Shown piece after piece: positions 8,325-20,900 of a stretch of 25,143 bases of DNA. The notes beneath the pieces are model-generated. The model saw nothing but the letters and a program-made list of their open reading frames with translations, was not told the origin of the DNA and did no database searches. The translations under genes were made by a program, and so were the position numbers. Source of the DNA: Amanita rubescens. Lineage: Eukaryota > Basidiomycota > Agaricomycetes > Agaricales > Amanitaceae. The stretch spans positions 1 through 25,143 of the forward strand of contig WION01000669.1 of assembly GCA_015039365.1 (NCBI GenBank). The letters run 5' to 3'. Numbering within the stretch: position 1 is the first letter of the stretch; each line of letters begins with the position of its first letter.

Positions 8325-11300
8325 ATGGCTCGGAGAGAATTGGTATGGAGGTGTTACGAGTCGAGTGTCTCTTTAATTGACTCGTCCATCAGTGGGCCAG
8401 TGGGTTCGACGAGTCGGTGGAAGTAAACCAGCGCGCTTTAATCAACAAGATATTGGCCCGCTATTCGGGAGAGTTTACTGTCTTTCGCGAACTGCTACAG
8501 AACTCGGACGATGCTGAATCCAAGACTGTTGAGATACGCTTCGAGACGGAGAACGTAGGAAACGGACAATCCACCGAGTCTGATCTACCGAATCTGAAGA
8601 CTGCTAATGTATACATCGACGTTAGTTAACTCTGTTAGCGAATACTTATCTACCCCTACAACAGGTACACAAATGGGTGTTCAAAAACGATGGTAACGTG
8701 TTTCAAGAGCAGGATTGGAACCGTCTGAAGAAGATTGGTAAGGTGATGATACTTTCTTGCAGTTCAATGCGACTGATCATGCTACGTATAGCTGAGGGCA
8801 ATCCAGACGAAGACAAGATTGGAGCTTTCGGCGTGGGTACGTTCCAGCGGTCGATTAATGTAGTTATGGGCCCTTCACAGCACATTTCAGGGTTCTACAG
8901 TGTATTCTCGGTGACAGATACGCCTTTTGTGGCTTCAGGGCGTAAGTCTCCATGTGTATGCGCCACTGAGCGAGACGCTGATACAAATCAGCCCAATGGA
9001 TGGGTTTTTACTGGAAAGATAATAAAGATCAGGTACCGTGAACGATGATATCCTACAACGGTTATTGAAGGTTGACAGTTATTCGCCCGACGTGGTAATC
9101 TACCTTCGGAAACCAATTCGAACTGGACAAGCTTTGAACTGGTTCTCAGGGAACCAGCACCTATGCCCTCTGCATTTGACCTCACGCGCTTCATTTCGTC
9201 CTCTATTGTTTTTATGTCTCGCCTCTCGGAAGTTTCCATCCATTTTGACAACAAATGTCTTGCGAGATTGACCAGGGCGTCTGGCATTCCCAGAGAACTA
9301 GGAATACCTAAGGGTTTGAATAACGTTAGCCCTCGGAAGGCAATGAGAGTGAAGGGGTTGACCTTAGTACGTAAGTACACCCGCCTGCCCTTTTTTCATC
9401 ATTCAAGTCGTTGATTATGCGATGTAGCCGTCCAAATCAAAGCTGAAGTACTCGGGTTGACGTACTCGACGTGGACGGAGAAGCCTCGTCTCGCTGCGGA
9501 ACCGACCACTTCCAGAGCGAAGAGTGGAGGATTCTTTTCTTCATTGATGTCAGCATTATCGGGAAGCACCAAACGGACGGTGCCAGAATTACCGGCGAAG
9601 GCCAAGCCAGAGCCGAGAGACCCACTGTCTATTAATACTACATCTCTATCCTTGTCGATCTTCTCCGCCAACGTCGACGTTCAGCTGGAGCAGAAGCTAG
9701 TGAAAGCGCTACACAGGTCAACACTAAAAGACCCACCAACAAAGCTCAAATACCAGATGATCTATGTAAAAACCCGGAGCTTAGTGATTGAATACTATCT
9801 TACGACAATTTACCTAGACCTCCAAAGACGAATATGATAGAGCTGTGAAGGAAGATGACGAATACGACGATAGGACGATGAGCGTTTTTCATGGATTGCG
9901 TGCAGATCTTGAAGGGTATGTTCTACCGGTGGCAAATTAGTTATCCTCTTTAACTGTGACTCGAGGTCCGGCTTAGCACGTATATTCATAGTAAGTCACT
10001 TCTCTCGTCCCTTGGCTCTCTATATATAGACTGACTAGGGTCATGCCACGGCGCAAACAACCGGAATTGGTGGGCACATGGCTGCTCGATACATCCCCAC
10101 CGTCGAGAGGGAATCTATCGATCTTATGTAAGTTACACTATGACGCCTAGAATGAGTAACTAAAGTCGCATAGGGATCCAAATGTTGCGAGTGAGTCCTT
10201 GTCTTCAAAGTGATGCTTTTCTCAGAAGCCCCAAGTATGGAACAGAGAACTTCTTTTCGTAGGAGGCTTGATTTCTCGCTCCGCATATGAGCAAGAAGTC
10301 AGCAACATTGATCAGATTCGGACTAATTCACACGAAGGACAAACCGATTCGATTGAACATGAGATGGATACCTGGTTATTACATCGGGGTTTACATGCCC
10401 TCAAATTCTTCACGTTCTACAAATCGTCACCATCTGAAGAGGTTTCCGCCACTTTTGAAGATTCGTTCTTTTCCTGTGCATCGCAGCATTTTCCAATCGT
10501 ATCTACACGAGGCATACGGAATGCCCATGCTGTCCGGCATCCCGACGCTGCCATGACTGCATTCATGAAGCATATCCCTCTCGTTCCTGAGTGTGTACTT
10601 GACGGATCTCAGCGCATGGTCTCTGCTCTGCGTAGTAGAGGGATGCTTAAGGACATCTCCTTCGAGGATGTGATCGGTGAACTCCGGGAAAGACCTTTGG
10701 ACGAGCAAGAGATGTTGGCCTGCTTGAGCTGGTGGATACAGTCGTCTAAAGCACAGTCGGGCGTCGAGACAATGGTCACAAACTTGCACCGCGACTTGAT
10801 CGATGCTGCTGTCCTTGCGTACGGTGAAAACAAGGAGACACTAATACAGCTCAGCAAAATAAGGACATTCATCAATCCAACTGGTCCAAGCCAACAAATA
10901 CCGCTTGATGGGCCGTTGCCAGAGCATCTCTTTCCGGTCACCTTGAGCAAAAAGTTAACAACGATGGACATGTCTAATTGCCTTCACTGGACTGAACTGA
11001 CGATTCTTGAATGGGTCAAATGGATCTGCAGTCCTTCAGTTTTATCGTCGAGTTCTTCTTTCAACTTAGATATATCACCGCCGTGGACCGAGCGAGTGCT
11101 TTCCGTTCTTGCTCGTGCTTGGCCAAGTCTTCCGCCCACAACAAAAGAAGAGATTAAATCCTTGCTCGCAGAGAGGACCTGCATCCCGACATCGCAGGGC
11201 ATGAAGAAGCCAATTAGCGCCTACTTCGCAAGCGCTGACATATTCCATGACCTTCCAGTAGTCGTGCTATCATCTGGGGCGATAAAGACCCCCCTTGAGC

Positions 11301-14300
11301 GATTGTTGGAGGCGGTCGGTGTTCAGAAACACTTAAATTTGCAGGTTGTTTTCAACAGGTATGTGCGGAGACTCCTAGAAGGCGACAAGGTGCATTAACC
11401 TCAAAGGCTAGAATGGTAAAAACAAATGAGTGGACCGTGGCTGACCTTATAGGATATTTAGTTTCAATTATGTCAGACCTAACGCCCGAAGAAATGTCCC
11501 GCCTGAAAGTGACAGCCGCATTTTCCAAAGAGGCAGGCGACCTTATAAGTGAGAAGCCGCAGCGATTTCAAGCCAGGCAATTGTATGAACCCAACGACGT
11601 TCTAAGGCAAATAGGGTTACCGATCATCGACTGGGGCACGCAGAAGAAGTGGCGAAGTTCGTCAAAAGAAGGTACGAATTTAGAAGTTCTTCAAGTTGTT
11701 CCAGTCTCACGATAAGCTAGCAAATTTTCTATTCGAACTTGGACTACGACGGTATCCACCACTTAAAGATCTCGTGAATCTTTGTGCTAGCAATGAATCA
11801 GAGGTCATACATCTGCTCTATATTTACCTGACAAGCGCAGCTCAGCCTTTTCTAGGTTCGACGCGTCGCTCTCAAGTATCTGTTGGACAATTTGGAGAAA
11901 ATCTATGGCGGAGTAACTGACCTCGACCGTGAACATGTTGCTTTCATTCCTGCTGTGAAAGATGGGAAACCTTGCCTAGGAACGCTGAACAATGTTCGCA
12001 ATGATGCTCTTTTCCTACGTATTGGAATTACTGAGTATGCAATAAGGTCTTTGTGGAAGGTGAATGGGCGTCTATGAACTTCTTAATCCTGGATGTTGCC
12101 TACCGGCAAGAAGCCCCCCGGCTCGGCATTGCATTGCGACCACACGTACATCGATTAATCTCATTTTTGGAGAACAATCAACCAAAGAACAAGGTTGAAG
12201 CCCGTAACTGGTTCGAGCTTTTTGCTGGTCGTGTCAGCGGTGAGGATTAAGGATTGCCATTTATTCTATACAAACTGATTGGCGTTTTCGTAGAGCTTAC
12301 GGAAGCCGACAGAACTAAACTTTCGCATATGCCCATAGTCCCCTATGACACCCAAGTCGATGGTAGCCAGTCTTCGGGCTATTTGCCTCCGAAGCAATGC
12401 TATTTCAGTGAAGAAAACAAATCTGGATATCTGTCGAAACTATTTGTGTTTGTGGACTTCGGTGTAACGGCTAATTCTTTCTTGGCTGTCTGTGGGGCCA
12501 AGCGCCAGCCAAGCGTCGACGAAATTGCGCAGATCTTACTGGAGGATCCTGACCGATTTTATGCAATGACTGGGGGTCACGTAAAGTATATTAATTGCCC
12601 AAATTGGATACCAGGCGTCTAACTTCTATCAGTTTTTTGACCGAATTGAGACAGATAGGAATGAATTACCATAATCTGTCCAGTCGAACAGTTGACAGGA
12701 TGCGGCGCACATCATGTCTTTTGGGCGCGCAACGCAAGCTCCGGAAGACGCAGCGGACAGGAGCTGACGTTGATGACTTGGAAGATGAGAACTGGGAAAT
12801 TATTTACCACTTTCGAAAACCCAATGAGATCGTCATCGCGGATGACACACATAGTCTGCGCATCTTCGGCGACACCCTCTTCACTGCTCCCCAAGAAGAT
12901 ATCCTAGAAGGTTTGGAACTCGCATTTTGGGGTCGATTATATGTTATTAATCATCGTCAGATCTCTACCTTAAGCTGGGTGCATACCGGTTGAGTTCTCT
13001 TATCAAAGAGGAATACGGCAATGGTGTAGAGGTGTCCGCTTCTCCACTCTCAGCCAAAATCCGGACGCTGGTGTTGGAACGGCTGCCATTGTTTCTTCAT
13101 GAACGCAATGATACCCAGCTAAAGTTCTCATTTCAGTGGCTAAATTCAGAAAAGAACTTTGTCGTCAAGACATTTCGGGGGCTGCTAATAACCAAATCGT
13201 TTGTGTTAGGTAGCACACGACGCACCCAAAAACAGGATGCTTCTGCCATTGCCTATCGATCTACAGCTGGCCCCGTATTTCTGAGACTCTCAAACACTAC
13301 AGATCTGGATATGTATGAGTATGTCCATCTCCAGTTGCAACACGCTGTTTATTGACTGAGGGAGAGTGGCAATTGGCCTAAATCGTCAACTTTTGGAGAA
13401 GCCCACGGCGAACGATGCATTACTGCTTACGACCATCTTGTCGACCGAACTAGGACTACTCAAGAAACGTGGTTTCAATGGTGCGTTCTGTATGCAGGGG
13501 AATGTCTATCGCTCACGACTATCTAGTGGAACGGATTTTAAAGAGGCACGCAACTCAACACGTCACGAAGGTAGAATCGGGTCCAAGGCCTAGCAAAGAG
13601 GAGCAGGTGATGACCAGTAATGTCGGAAATAGTGATCTTGCTTCGCCAGCGGTCGTCCGAACGCCCGGCTCAAAGCAATCAGGCAAAAATGCATCGTCAG
13701 AGAGCACAACTCTTGTTGACAAATTCCCCGACATGTTTAGCCCCCCTCCATTGAGCCGCGCTAATAATGCTAGGCTAGGTGAATACTAGAGTCATATTGC
13801 GTGTCTTGAGTTAACGAACTGGCATCAGGATCAATTATTGAAAAAGCAATCCGTGCCTGTCATTCAGAATCAGATTCCAAGTTCGACGTTTTGCAGAGTG
13901 TCAGGGAAAATCTACAGAAGGAATACCATGATACCTGCGGCATAGTGAACACCCTTCGATTCATCGGTACGCAGTGTCTGACCTGCTATGTGAAGAGCAC
14001 TAAAGCTAGTTCAGGTGAAGAGAGTCAGCTTAAATTTTATCTCGCACATGGTAAGACGTCGCCAATTCCCCGTATCGCTCCATCCGACAATTATATAGAG
14101 GTACCGCAACCGCATCTCTTCATGAGTAACAAGCGCCCGATTTTGAAACGCTTTGCCGCTATCGTTGCGGATCTCGGTAACTTGTTTAGACTTCCTACAA
14201 CAAGTTTGCATCTATTTTTCGACTTGTCCAGTCAACATATTGCATTCAATAGAGAAGGAAGTCTGTTTTTTAACCTCCGCTTTTATGAAGCATGGCGTAA

Positions 14301-14569
14301 GTGTCTGGTAAATTTATGAGCCCACGTTGACTCACATGAGTAACTAGACGACTTCGATGTTATGACCGGGAAGACAACCGACGCCTACGTATTTTGGTTA
14401 GTCTAGACATTGCTTGATAACAAGCGGTATATGATTTTTGCATCACAGGTACTTTACGTTCGCACATGAAATTGCGCACAATTTAGTGCAAGATCACAAT
14501 GCCGAGCACGAGTTTTACTTCTCTGCCACTTCGCAGAAGTATGTTGTTAAGCTTTTTGAGTTGATCTAG
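8325..14569 (+). CDS. Sacsin-like GHKL ATPase-domain protein (DUF3684) with C-terminal HExxH motif
   Basis: Twenty-five exons in phase give 1677 aa: 8325-8342, 8393-8608, 8665-8737, 8792-8836, 8891-8941, 8992-9032, 9079-9370, 9428-9765, 9818-9915, 9966-9990, 10039-10127, 10174-10190, 10236-11358, 11412-11671, 11721-11803, 11856-11993, 12047-12239, 12294-12585, 12633-12910, 12961-13318, 13365-13480, 13527-13778, 13829-14296, 14348-14396, 14449-14569. Residues 15-125 form an HSP90/sacsin-type ATP fold: ELLQNSDDA (Asn43, N-box) and KIGAFGVGFYSVF (111-123, lid glycines). The long middle matches fungal DUF3684 proteins (GIGGHMAARYIPTVERESID, FELGLRRYPPL, IVIADDT). The C-terminus has HEIAH (1644-1648) with acidic/His residues after it (EHE 1657-1659). 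A chaperone-like role is inferred from the fold; function and partners are unknown. No exon carries a disrupting frameshift. The weakest junctions are at exons 12, 16 and 18. Confidence 0.88.
14449..14569 (+). other. Last exon of the DUF3684 gene: HExxH motif
   Basis: The exon encodes HEIAHN at 14465-14482 and then NAEHE within ten residues. HExxH is the usual zinc-ligand and base motif of zincin metallopeptidases. Whether the site is catalytic cannot be decided from sequence alone. Confidence 0.6.
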
Positions 14570-14695
14570 TAGATGTCCGTTACGTAATGTATTGCCACGA
14601 TAAGGCAGTGCTCTGGTCTGAGATGTAGCCACTCGACTGATTCCTGAAAGACTTTGCGTATTTATCAACTTCCGAGATCAAAGCATCGTATACAC
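14570..14695. other. Short spacer between DUF3684 gene and the basic nuclear protein gene
   Basis: The 126 bp between the two start/stop codons must contain the upstream terminator and downstream promoter. No TATA box or coding region is seen. The tight spacing could also allow overlapping transcripts. Confidence 0.4.
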
Positions 14696-15526
14696 ATGGC
14701 AGCACAAAGAACGACTGTCGAGTCTAGGCGTAAACCCCAAATCACGTACAAGTCACCTTCTGTAGGAGAATTACCCTCTTTGCAGTTACCGATCGATGAT
14801 GCAGTTGTGCTGCCATCCACATGCGCAAGGCACAACGGCGATGAATTGATCACTCCTCATTCACCACTGTATCATTGTTCTAAAAATCCGTTGGAACTCC
14901 CTCTCCCTCTTTATCATCCATTCGGTCATCTGGCACTCTCATTACCTCCCCTCGATCCATCTTCTCTAGGGTTACCAGTGCTTCCACGGTCCGGGAATAC
15001 CATCCGACAATCTGCCAATCGTGCGAGGCGACCAGCACCGAAATTACGTGATTTGGGATATGAAGAAGATTCTAATATTGACAGGATATCCACCGCTGCC
15101 ATTGTCGCGATCACCGTTAGAGATAAGCCTAGCCCTCGGAAACGAAGAATTGGGTCAAAGCGGAGGCGAAGAGAGATGGACGATGGAGATGCGACATACC
15201 CTGCCAAACGGGCAAGGCTACCCAGAATATCTGAGGAGGACCACGTAGATGACGAGATGAGAGTAGATATCGTCACGCCAGGATTGGAAGCCCAACACGG
15301 GGAAGGGCGACCACTACGTTCACGCAGCCAGGCCCGACAACGGGCCTCGGATGCAAGTGAATCCGCATCTCCCTCGCCTGGCGTTGCGCCATCTGGGGAA
15401 ATGCGAACGTCACATCTCGACGATTTGGCAAACGTCAAACATACACCCTCTGACGAAATTCCCCACGACACTGCTACCGAGAAATATGAAGATAGAGAAG
15501 AAGGTGAATTGAGCGAGGAAGCCTGA
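14696..15526 (+). CDS. Hypothetical basic/acidic protein, probably nuclear
   Basis: A single exon of 276 aa starts at the first ATG of this frame (14696). I do not recognise a named domain. Residues ~74-94 (HPFGHLALSLPPLDPSSLGL) resemble a segment I associate with lineage-specific Agaricomycete proteins of unknown function. Two basic clusters, PRKRRIGSKRRRRE (147-160) and PAKRARLP (169-176), are good nuclear localisation candidates. The C-terminus is Ser/Pro-rich, then acidic, ending EDREEGELSEEA. The middle and C-terminus look disordered. The frame stays open over 830 bp and composition is gene-like. It lies 126 bp after the DUF3684 gene on the same strand. Function is unknown. Confidence 0.72.
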   Translation: MAAQRTTVESRRKPQITYKSPSVGELPSLQLPIDDAVVLPSTCARHNGDELITPHSPLYHCSKNPLELPLPLYHPFGHLALSLPPLDPSSLGLPVLPRSGNTIRQSANRARRPAPKLRDLGYEEDSNIDRISTAAIVAITVRDKPSPRKRRIGSKRRRREMDDGDATYPAKRARLPRISEEDHVDDEMRVDIVTPGLEAQHGEGRPLRSRSQARQRASDASESASPSPGVAPSGEMRTSHLDDLANVKHTPSDEIPHDTATEKYEDREEGELSEEA

Positions 15527-16180
15527 TACCGCATTGGGGACAAGGGATGATCGATCGTGATCATTCTCCCACGTCCGATCGCATCTCCTGTCAATGTCAT
15601 TGATATCGATGTCGTTTTTGACGCGAAACGTGCCAACGTAGGCAAGCGCAACCATATCGGACGCAGGACGGCCTGGTGCCGAAGCGGTATAATACGCTAG
15701 GAAAAATGCTAGGTTCAGATCGGATCCATTGCAATTCGGGCTGTCGGTTACGCGACGTGAGCGTTGCAGATGGATTTTGGGCACCCATGAGGTTTGCACA
15801 CACTGTACCTGAGCTAAGCACCAAGGTGATAGATATTTTCCAGTTACTCACAGCCGGTAGAAATAGAGTTACCAAAGAACCCCAAAATAATGCACGGTTA
15901 CGGTGCAACCTGTTCAGATTGCCTTAAGCCTCGTGTCGTATTTGGGAAGCAAGTCGGTTGTTCATTTCGGAACGCATGCTCCTCGGGTCGTGTGACGGAC
16001 CAACGAAAATAACTCTCCTTCTGGCGTGCCACGCTACTACTAATACGGGAAAGTTCCAATCTCAGGAATGTTATTAACCCTTTGTGGTCTGGGGTAATCA
16101 CCTGCCTATCCCTTATATATTGCACACTCTTTTTTTCCTCGTCTTTTACCTCCTCTTCGCGTCAGCTGATAGGTCGCGAC
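15527..16180. promoter_or_regulatory. Spacer and promoter of the DUF3712 gene
   Basis: No coding region is supported in these 654 bp. A small inverted repeat, ATGATC-gatcgt-GATCAT (15547-15564), lies just after the preceding stop. Near the right end a TATA-like CTTATATATT (about 16112-16121) and a strongly pyrimidine-rich tract (16125-16160) come before the ATG at 16181, a usual basidiomycete promoter layout. Confidence 0.6.
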
Positions 16181-17924
16181 ATGGAAGAGTCTAACCCTGC
16201 GCGACGCAGCAGTGGCGTTCATGATGCGACTTACGACAGCTCATCAAATGCATCCCTAAAAGGTGATTTTAAAGTTTCCGTGACACCCACGTTGAAAACC
16301 AACTCGGTACAATAGGACACGCTGTTGCTTCCACTGGTGTTACGGCTACAACCCCTGCAGGCATACCCACTGGCGTCGACGCTGCTAAACCAACTTCCGC
16401 GATGGACGATCGCGTGAATTCAGATCCAGTTTCCCCGCCTACACGAGCGCGCATACCGTTCTACAAGAGGAAATGGTTCATCATTGCTCAAATCGTCCTC
16501 GCGCCAATTGGCTTCGCGCTGATATTCATTATGCTTTGGCCAGTCGTTCGTGCCGTTGTGCAACTGATCGTCAACAAATCCACGCTGGATATTCAGGTCG
16601 CAACAATCTCGGATGCTACAAACAATTCGTGAGTTTCCTATTTATTGCATACAACGTGAGGTAACCCATACTATGTGCTTCAAGGTTTACATTGAACCTG
16701 ATAGGAAATGTGCGCATATATGGCCAACTTTTGCCCTTATTCCATAGATATTAACTGATATTAGGTTGGACATGTCGGCGAAATTCCAGCCACAATCAGA
16801 TTCACAGAACCAATTAACGTAGCATGGGTCTACAATGGAAGCACAACGCAGATTGGTTCTATTCAACTGAAGGATCCTTTGAAGACCAGTCATGGCCGCG
16901 CAACGCTTAACCAGACTACGACGTTCAACATCACAGACACAGCTACCTTTGCTCGCTTCTCCGAGTACCTGATAACTTCGTCGAATTTTACCTGGTTACT
17001 ACAATCACGCAATTTGCGCGTAAATGCTGTGAAATTTCCTGTGGCCAAAGGGATCTCGTTCAAAAAGGATGTGACCTTGAATGGTTTGTCTATGCGTCCG
17101 TGTCTTTTGTCGGTCCTCACATGATGGGTTGATCAGGATTGGGCGGCTTTGATGGTTTAGTTATTCTCAAGGATTTGCAGCTTCCCAGTGATAATCCTGC
17201 GGGTGGAATCAATTTCGTAGCCGTCACCGAATTGACTAATCGCAGGTAAGTTTTAGATACAAGGAGTTCTTTCATTGTGATGAGATCGATATTTTAGCCC
17301 TTTTATTCTCAATCTTGGAACTGTTATCTTTCAACTAACGTATCAAGATGTTTTTCTGGGTTTTGGAACCGGAGAGAACGTAGAGCTAGTAAGTCTGTCC
17401 TACCCGCGAAGATGAAAACGTGTACCAAGGTTCTCTGCAGGTAAATGGTGTCAATTCTATATCTCTCAGCGGTTACCTAGTGCGCCACACCGACTCTCAC
17501 GAGTTGGGTGTAGTATCGACTCTCTTCACGAACTACTTGAATGGGGATGAATCACCCGTTATTGCGATAGGACAGTCGACGTTGCAATCAGATGGATCCT
17601 CGGTCTCTTGGCTTAGCACGGGATTGCAAGCGTTAAGGCTTACTGTACCTTTCAAATCACCTAATGCCATTAACCCAATCAATTCCATCACGATCGGGGA
17701 ACTTGAACTCGACTTCAATGCTCAAAATCCATGGTCACCAATCGCACAAAGCAACTCTGTCATGGCCAGCATGAGTAAGGAACTATGGACATTTCATCAA
17801 TCACCAATGGGACTGAACTGCATGCCCCATAGAGTTACCTTTTGGTTTCAATATCAGTGTTGGAGAGATCCAAAATGCTTTCAGCATCACGGAAAACGGA
17901 ACTGATGTCGCTGGCCTTTCTACG
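16181..17924 (+). other. DUF3712 gene exons 1-8 (cytosolic tail, membrane segment, unit 1 A module)
   Basis: Exons: 16181-16262, 16316-16628, 16685-16709, 16765-17083, 17137-17245, 17298-17388, 17441-17774, 17833-17924. All introns between them begin GT and end AG, are 52-58 nt long, and keep phase. Exon 2 holds the membrane segment; exon 5 holds DNPAGGI; exon 7 holds VSWLSTGLQALRL. Confidence 0.85.
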
Positions 17925-20900
17925 GTAAGGTCATTACGCAGAGTAAGGGGGGTATATTCACACATGTTCTTCAGCCGCTAGGGGCGTCCCAGTCCTTCAT
18001 ATCTGTGCTTGGACCAACAGATACGGAGGGGACAATCAACATCACGATTGCAAACACCACCCTCAGTGTCTCGGAGGGACAGCACCCAGCCTTCTCTTCG
18101 TTTAGTGAGTAGCAACTGATTTGTCAAATCGCAACTAAAACTAAGTTCTCTCCAGATGCTGAGTTGACTAGCTCTCAGGCAGCGAATTTTGATTTGGTTG
18201 GAAATGCAACCGCGGTTGCCAACACAAGTCTGGGTGCAATTACACTTGATCCAATCAAAGTCAACGTATCCACAAGTCTCAAAGGCCTGGATGGGTTGAG
18301 AGGGTCAATTCTAATCGACAGTGTTGACGTTGTTAATGGTACCACAGACGCCATCATCCTGGATATTAACGGTATTTGCCCTTCTCAGGCCATGCCGCAC
18401 TACGCTTGTTGAACCTGTTTTAGTCAATATCTTTAATCCGTCCAGTCTCAAATTATATCTCGGAGATCTGAGTATGTTATCCACACGTCTTTCGTCTCCT
18501 GAATCTGCGGTTTTTATGATACACATAGCTTTTCAGATGCTTCGTGGCGGGGCGATTCTGGGCACCACAGTCATGCCTAATTTATTGCTGAATATTGGAA
18601 ATAATTCTATCACCGCCTCTTCGTCCTTTAACGTGAGTTTGTGCTAAGATACCCGAAAGTTCTCGCTTAATTTCATGCAGCCGAATGGTTCTCCCGAAGG
18701 GCAACAGACTCTGAATGACTTTGTGAATCACCAAAGTGAGCGCGACCCCCACACGCCATCTTCGCTTGTAAACATTATTCCATCCAGATGTCCCATTGAT
18801 CATATCTGGCTTCTCTGGTAGCACCAACGTCGCATCACTTGTGCAGGCTATGGAAACTGTCAATGTTAATGTTACTCTACCCGCGTCCAACTTCAACCTA
18901 CTTGGTACAGCATCATTAACAGGCAAGGTCAATTTTTTTGTTTAAGTAAACAGTGTATTCAAGTTTTGCTAGTGCTTCCAACAACCGGGCAGAACAACAT
19001 AAGTCATGTGCAAGTCACACTGAACAACCCTTTCATTCCTGATTTGCATATTACACACATCAATTCTACGGTATCTTCCTTCGGTATTCTCTTGGGCACT
19101 ATCGATACTGCAACGGATTTTTATGTTCCTGGAAATTCGTCAGCCAAGTCCCCTGTGTTGAACTTCAATATGAATTTCGACCCCGCCGCCTTATTCACGG
19201 TGACTCGCAATCTTGCAGTTGAAGCTGGTTTGAACGTCGCACCGCTGGATGCCATTGTTAGTCTTGGCGGCTATCAGTACCTTTCGCCATCAAACACGAC
19301 AGCTAATAAACGTCAGAATAACATATTCAAGTAAGCTAGCGTAACAGGAACACTCATTTTGAGCTGACCGTATGCAGCGGTTTTAACCTTCCTTCCTTCG
19401 TGCAAACGGCATTTAAGGGCTTAAAATGTGATGTCCAACTAACCACGGCACTTGCAATAGGTGAAGACTCCTCGGTACAACCTAACAACTGTACTCATAT
19501 GGTCCAGGCGATTATCAGACAACTCTAGAATATTCCCAATCTGGGCTTCCCACATCCACAGGTTCTTCTTTAGATCTTATTCTGCCCGTTCTTGCGCAGC
19601 CTATCGTCCAACGGATCGTTTCTGCGTCTACTTTGGGGTAAGTATGAATGCAATCAGCTTGTTACTCCCCTTGACTCGTTTGCTAGTATCAATAGTGTTC
19701 TCATCTCGGATCCACAGCAAACTTCTTTCAGTTCAGTTACCTATATTCTCATCATTATTTTAACTCATCGTGCGCCTAGATTCGTATTTGAAAGGCGAAA
19801 TTGGAAATGCTGGTCCTTGTACGTTTGATCGTTAAATTTATTTGCACGCTATTTCACGATGTGCTCAGTCAATGCCGTGATCTCGTTCCCATCTGGTTTG
19901 ACGGTTTCATGGGAAGGCCAATCTCTGGGTAGCATCCGGATGAAAGACGTAAATGTCGTTGGAGATGTTGGTGCAACCATTGACGCAGACTCTTTGTTCA
20001 CTGTGGCAAATGTTCCCCATCTGACCGATTTCACAAAGGTATATGTTCGTCTAATTAATATTTTATTTTCCCTTTGACATTTGCTTAGACTCTTTTGACG
20101 GAACAATCGTTCAACTGGGTGATTACTGGTGAAAATTTAACTGGTGAGTTCGGATCTTTAGCAACATCAAGAGCTTCATTCTCACTGTTGCTCCAGTATC
20201 GGCGCTTGGTTTGTCGAGTTTCGCAGGATCATGACAAGGCTCATCCAATCTGATTCACAGGAATTAGTATTCCCGATATATCGTTATCTGCGAAGCAGGT
20301 AACATTGCAAGGCCTTAATGGATTGCAAGGCGGTGTTAAGATTGAAACATTCAACTTGCCAAACAATGATCCTGCTGGCGGCATACAATTGACTTTGCAA
20401 ACGACTATAACAAATGTGAGTTATTGTCAAGCTAGCCGTATTATTGGGTTAAACTTGGCATTAGCCGTCACAAATCGGGATGCAGCTCAGCTCAATTTCG
20501 TTCGACACGTATTTTGATGATATTATGATTGCTTCGGCTGACAGTGTGGGGCAAGTACTGCTTGCACCCATCTCCACCAGTCCTTTGTCACTAAGTGGTC
20601 GCTTGCTGCCTCAACAATCGTCGGCGGGTCTCTCGGCAGTTTCAACGGTTTTCAACAACTTCTTACACGGGGTGGATAGCAATATCACCGTCCAAGGTGC
20701 CGGCGCCGCGCCAGCGGGGGTAATGAAACATACGTCCCTCCAGAACTCCTTCTGACATTGACTTTTTAAAGGTCACTTGGTTGAACGATGGTATTAAAGT
20801 GCTCAAGATTGAAACTGTTCTTCCTAATCAAGGTCCTTTGACCATCATTTATTCGATAAATATCAACCAGATGACAATGTTGTTTACGGATTCGACTGCA

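Noticed and set aside
10191..10235. Alternative exon 12/13 junction of the DUF3684 gene using a GTTGCG donor at 10182 and the acceptor at 10225
   Set aside because: In phase, but it gives KPQVWN instead of the family-like NVAIWN and uses a weaker donor than GTGAGT.
13319..13364. Possible frame break near the C-terminal third of the DUF3684 protein
   Set aside because: A 46-nt intron with an unusual GGGAG acceptor joins MYE to VAIGLNRQL in frame; no frameshift needed.
14926..15799. Long minus-strand frames under the basic nuclear protein and its 3' flank
   Set aside because: They mirror codon bias of the plus-strand gene, and the part outside it (15527-15799) has no recognisable domain or clear exon structure.
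15676..15927. Plus-strand open frame of 83 codons in the spacer before the DUF3712 gene
   Set aside because: No family resemblance, no splice sites linking it to a neighbour; likely chance.
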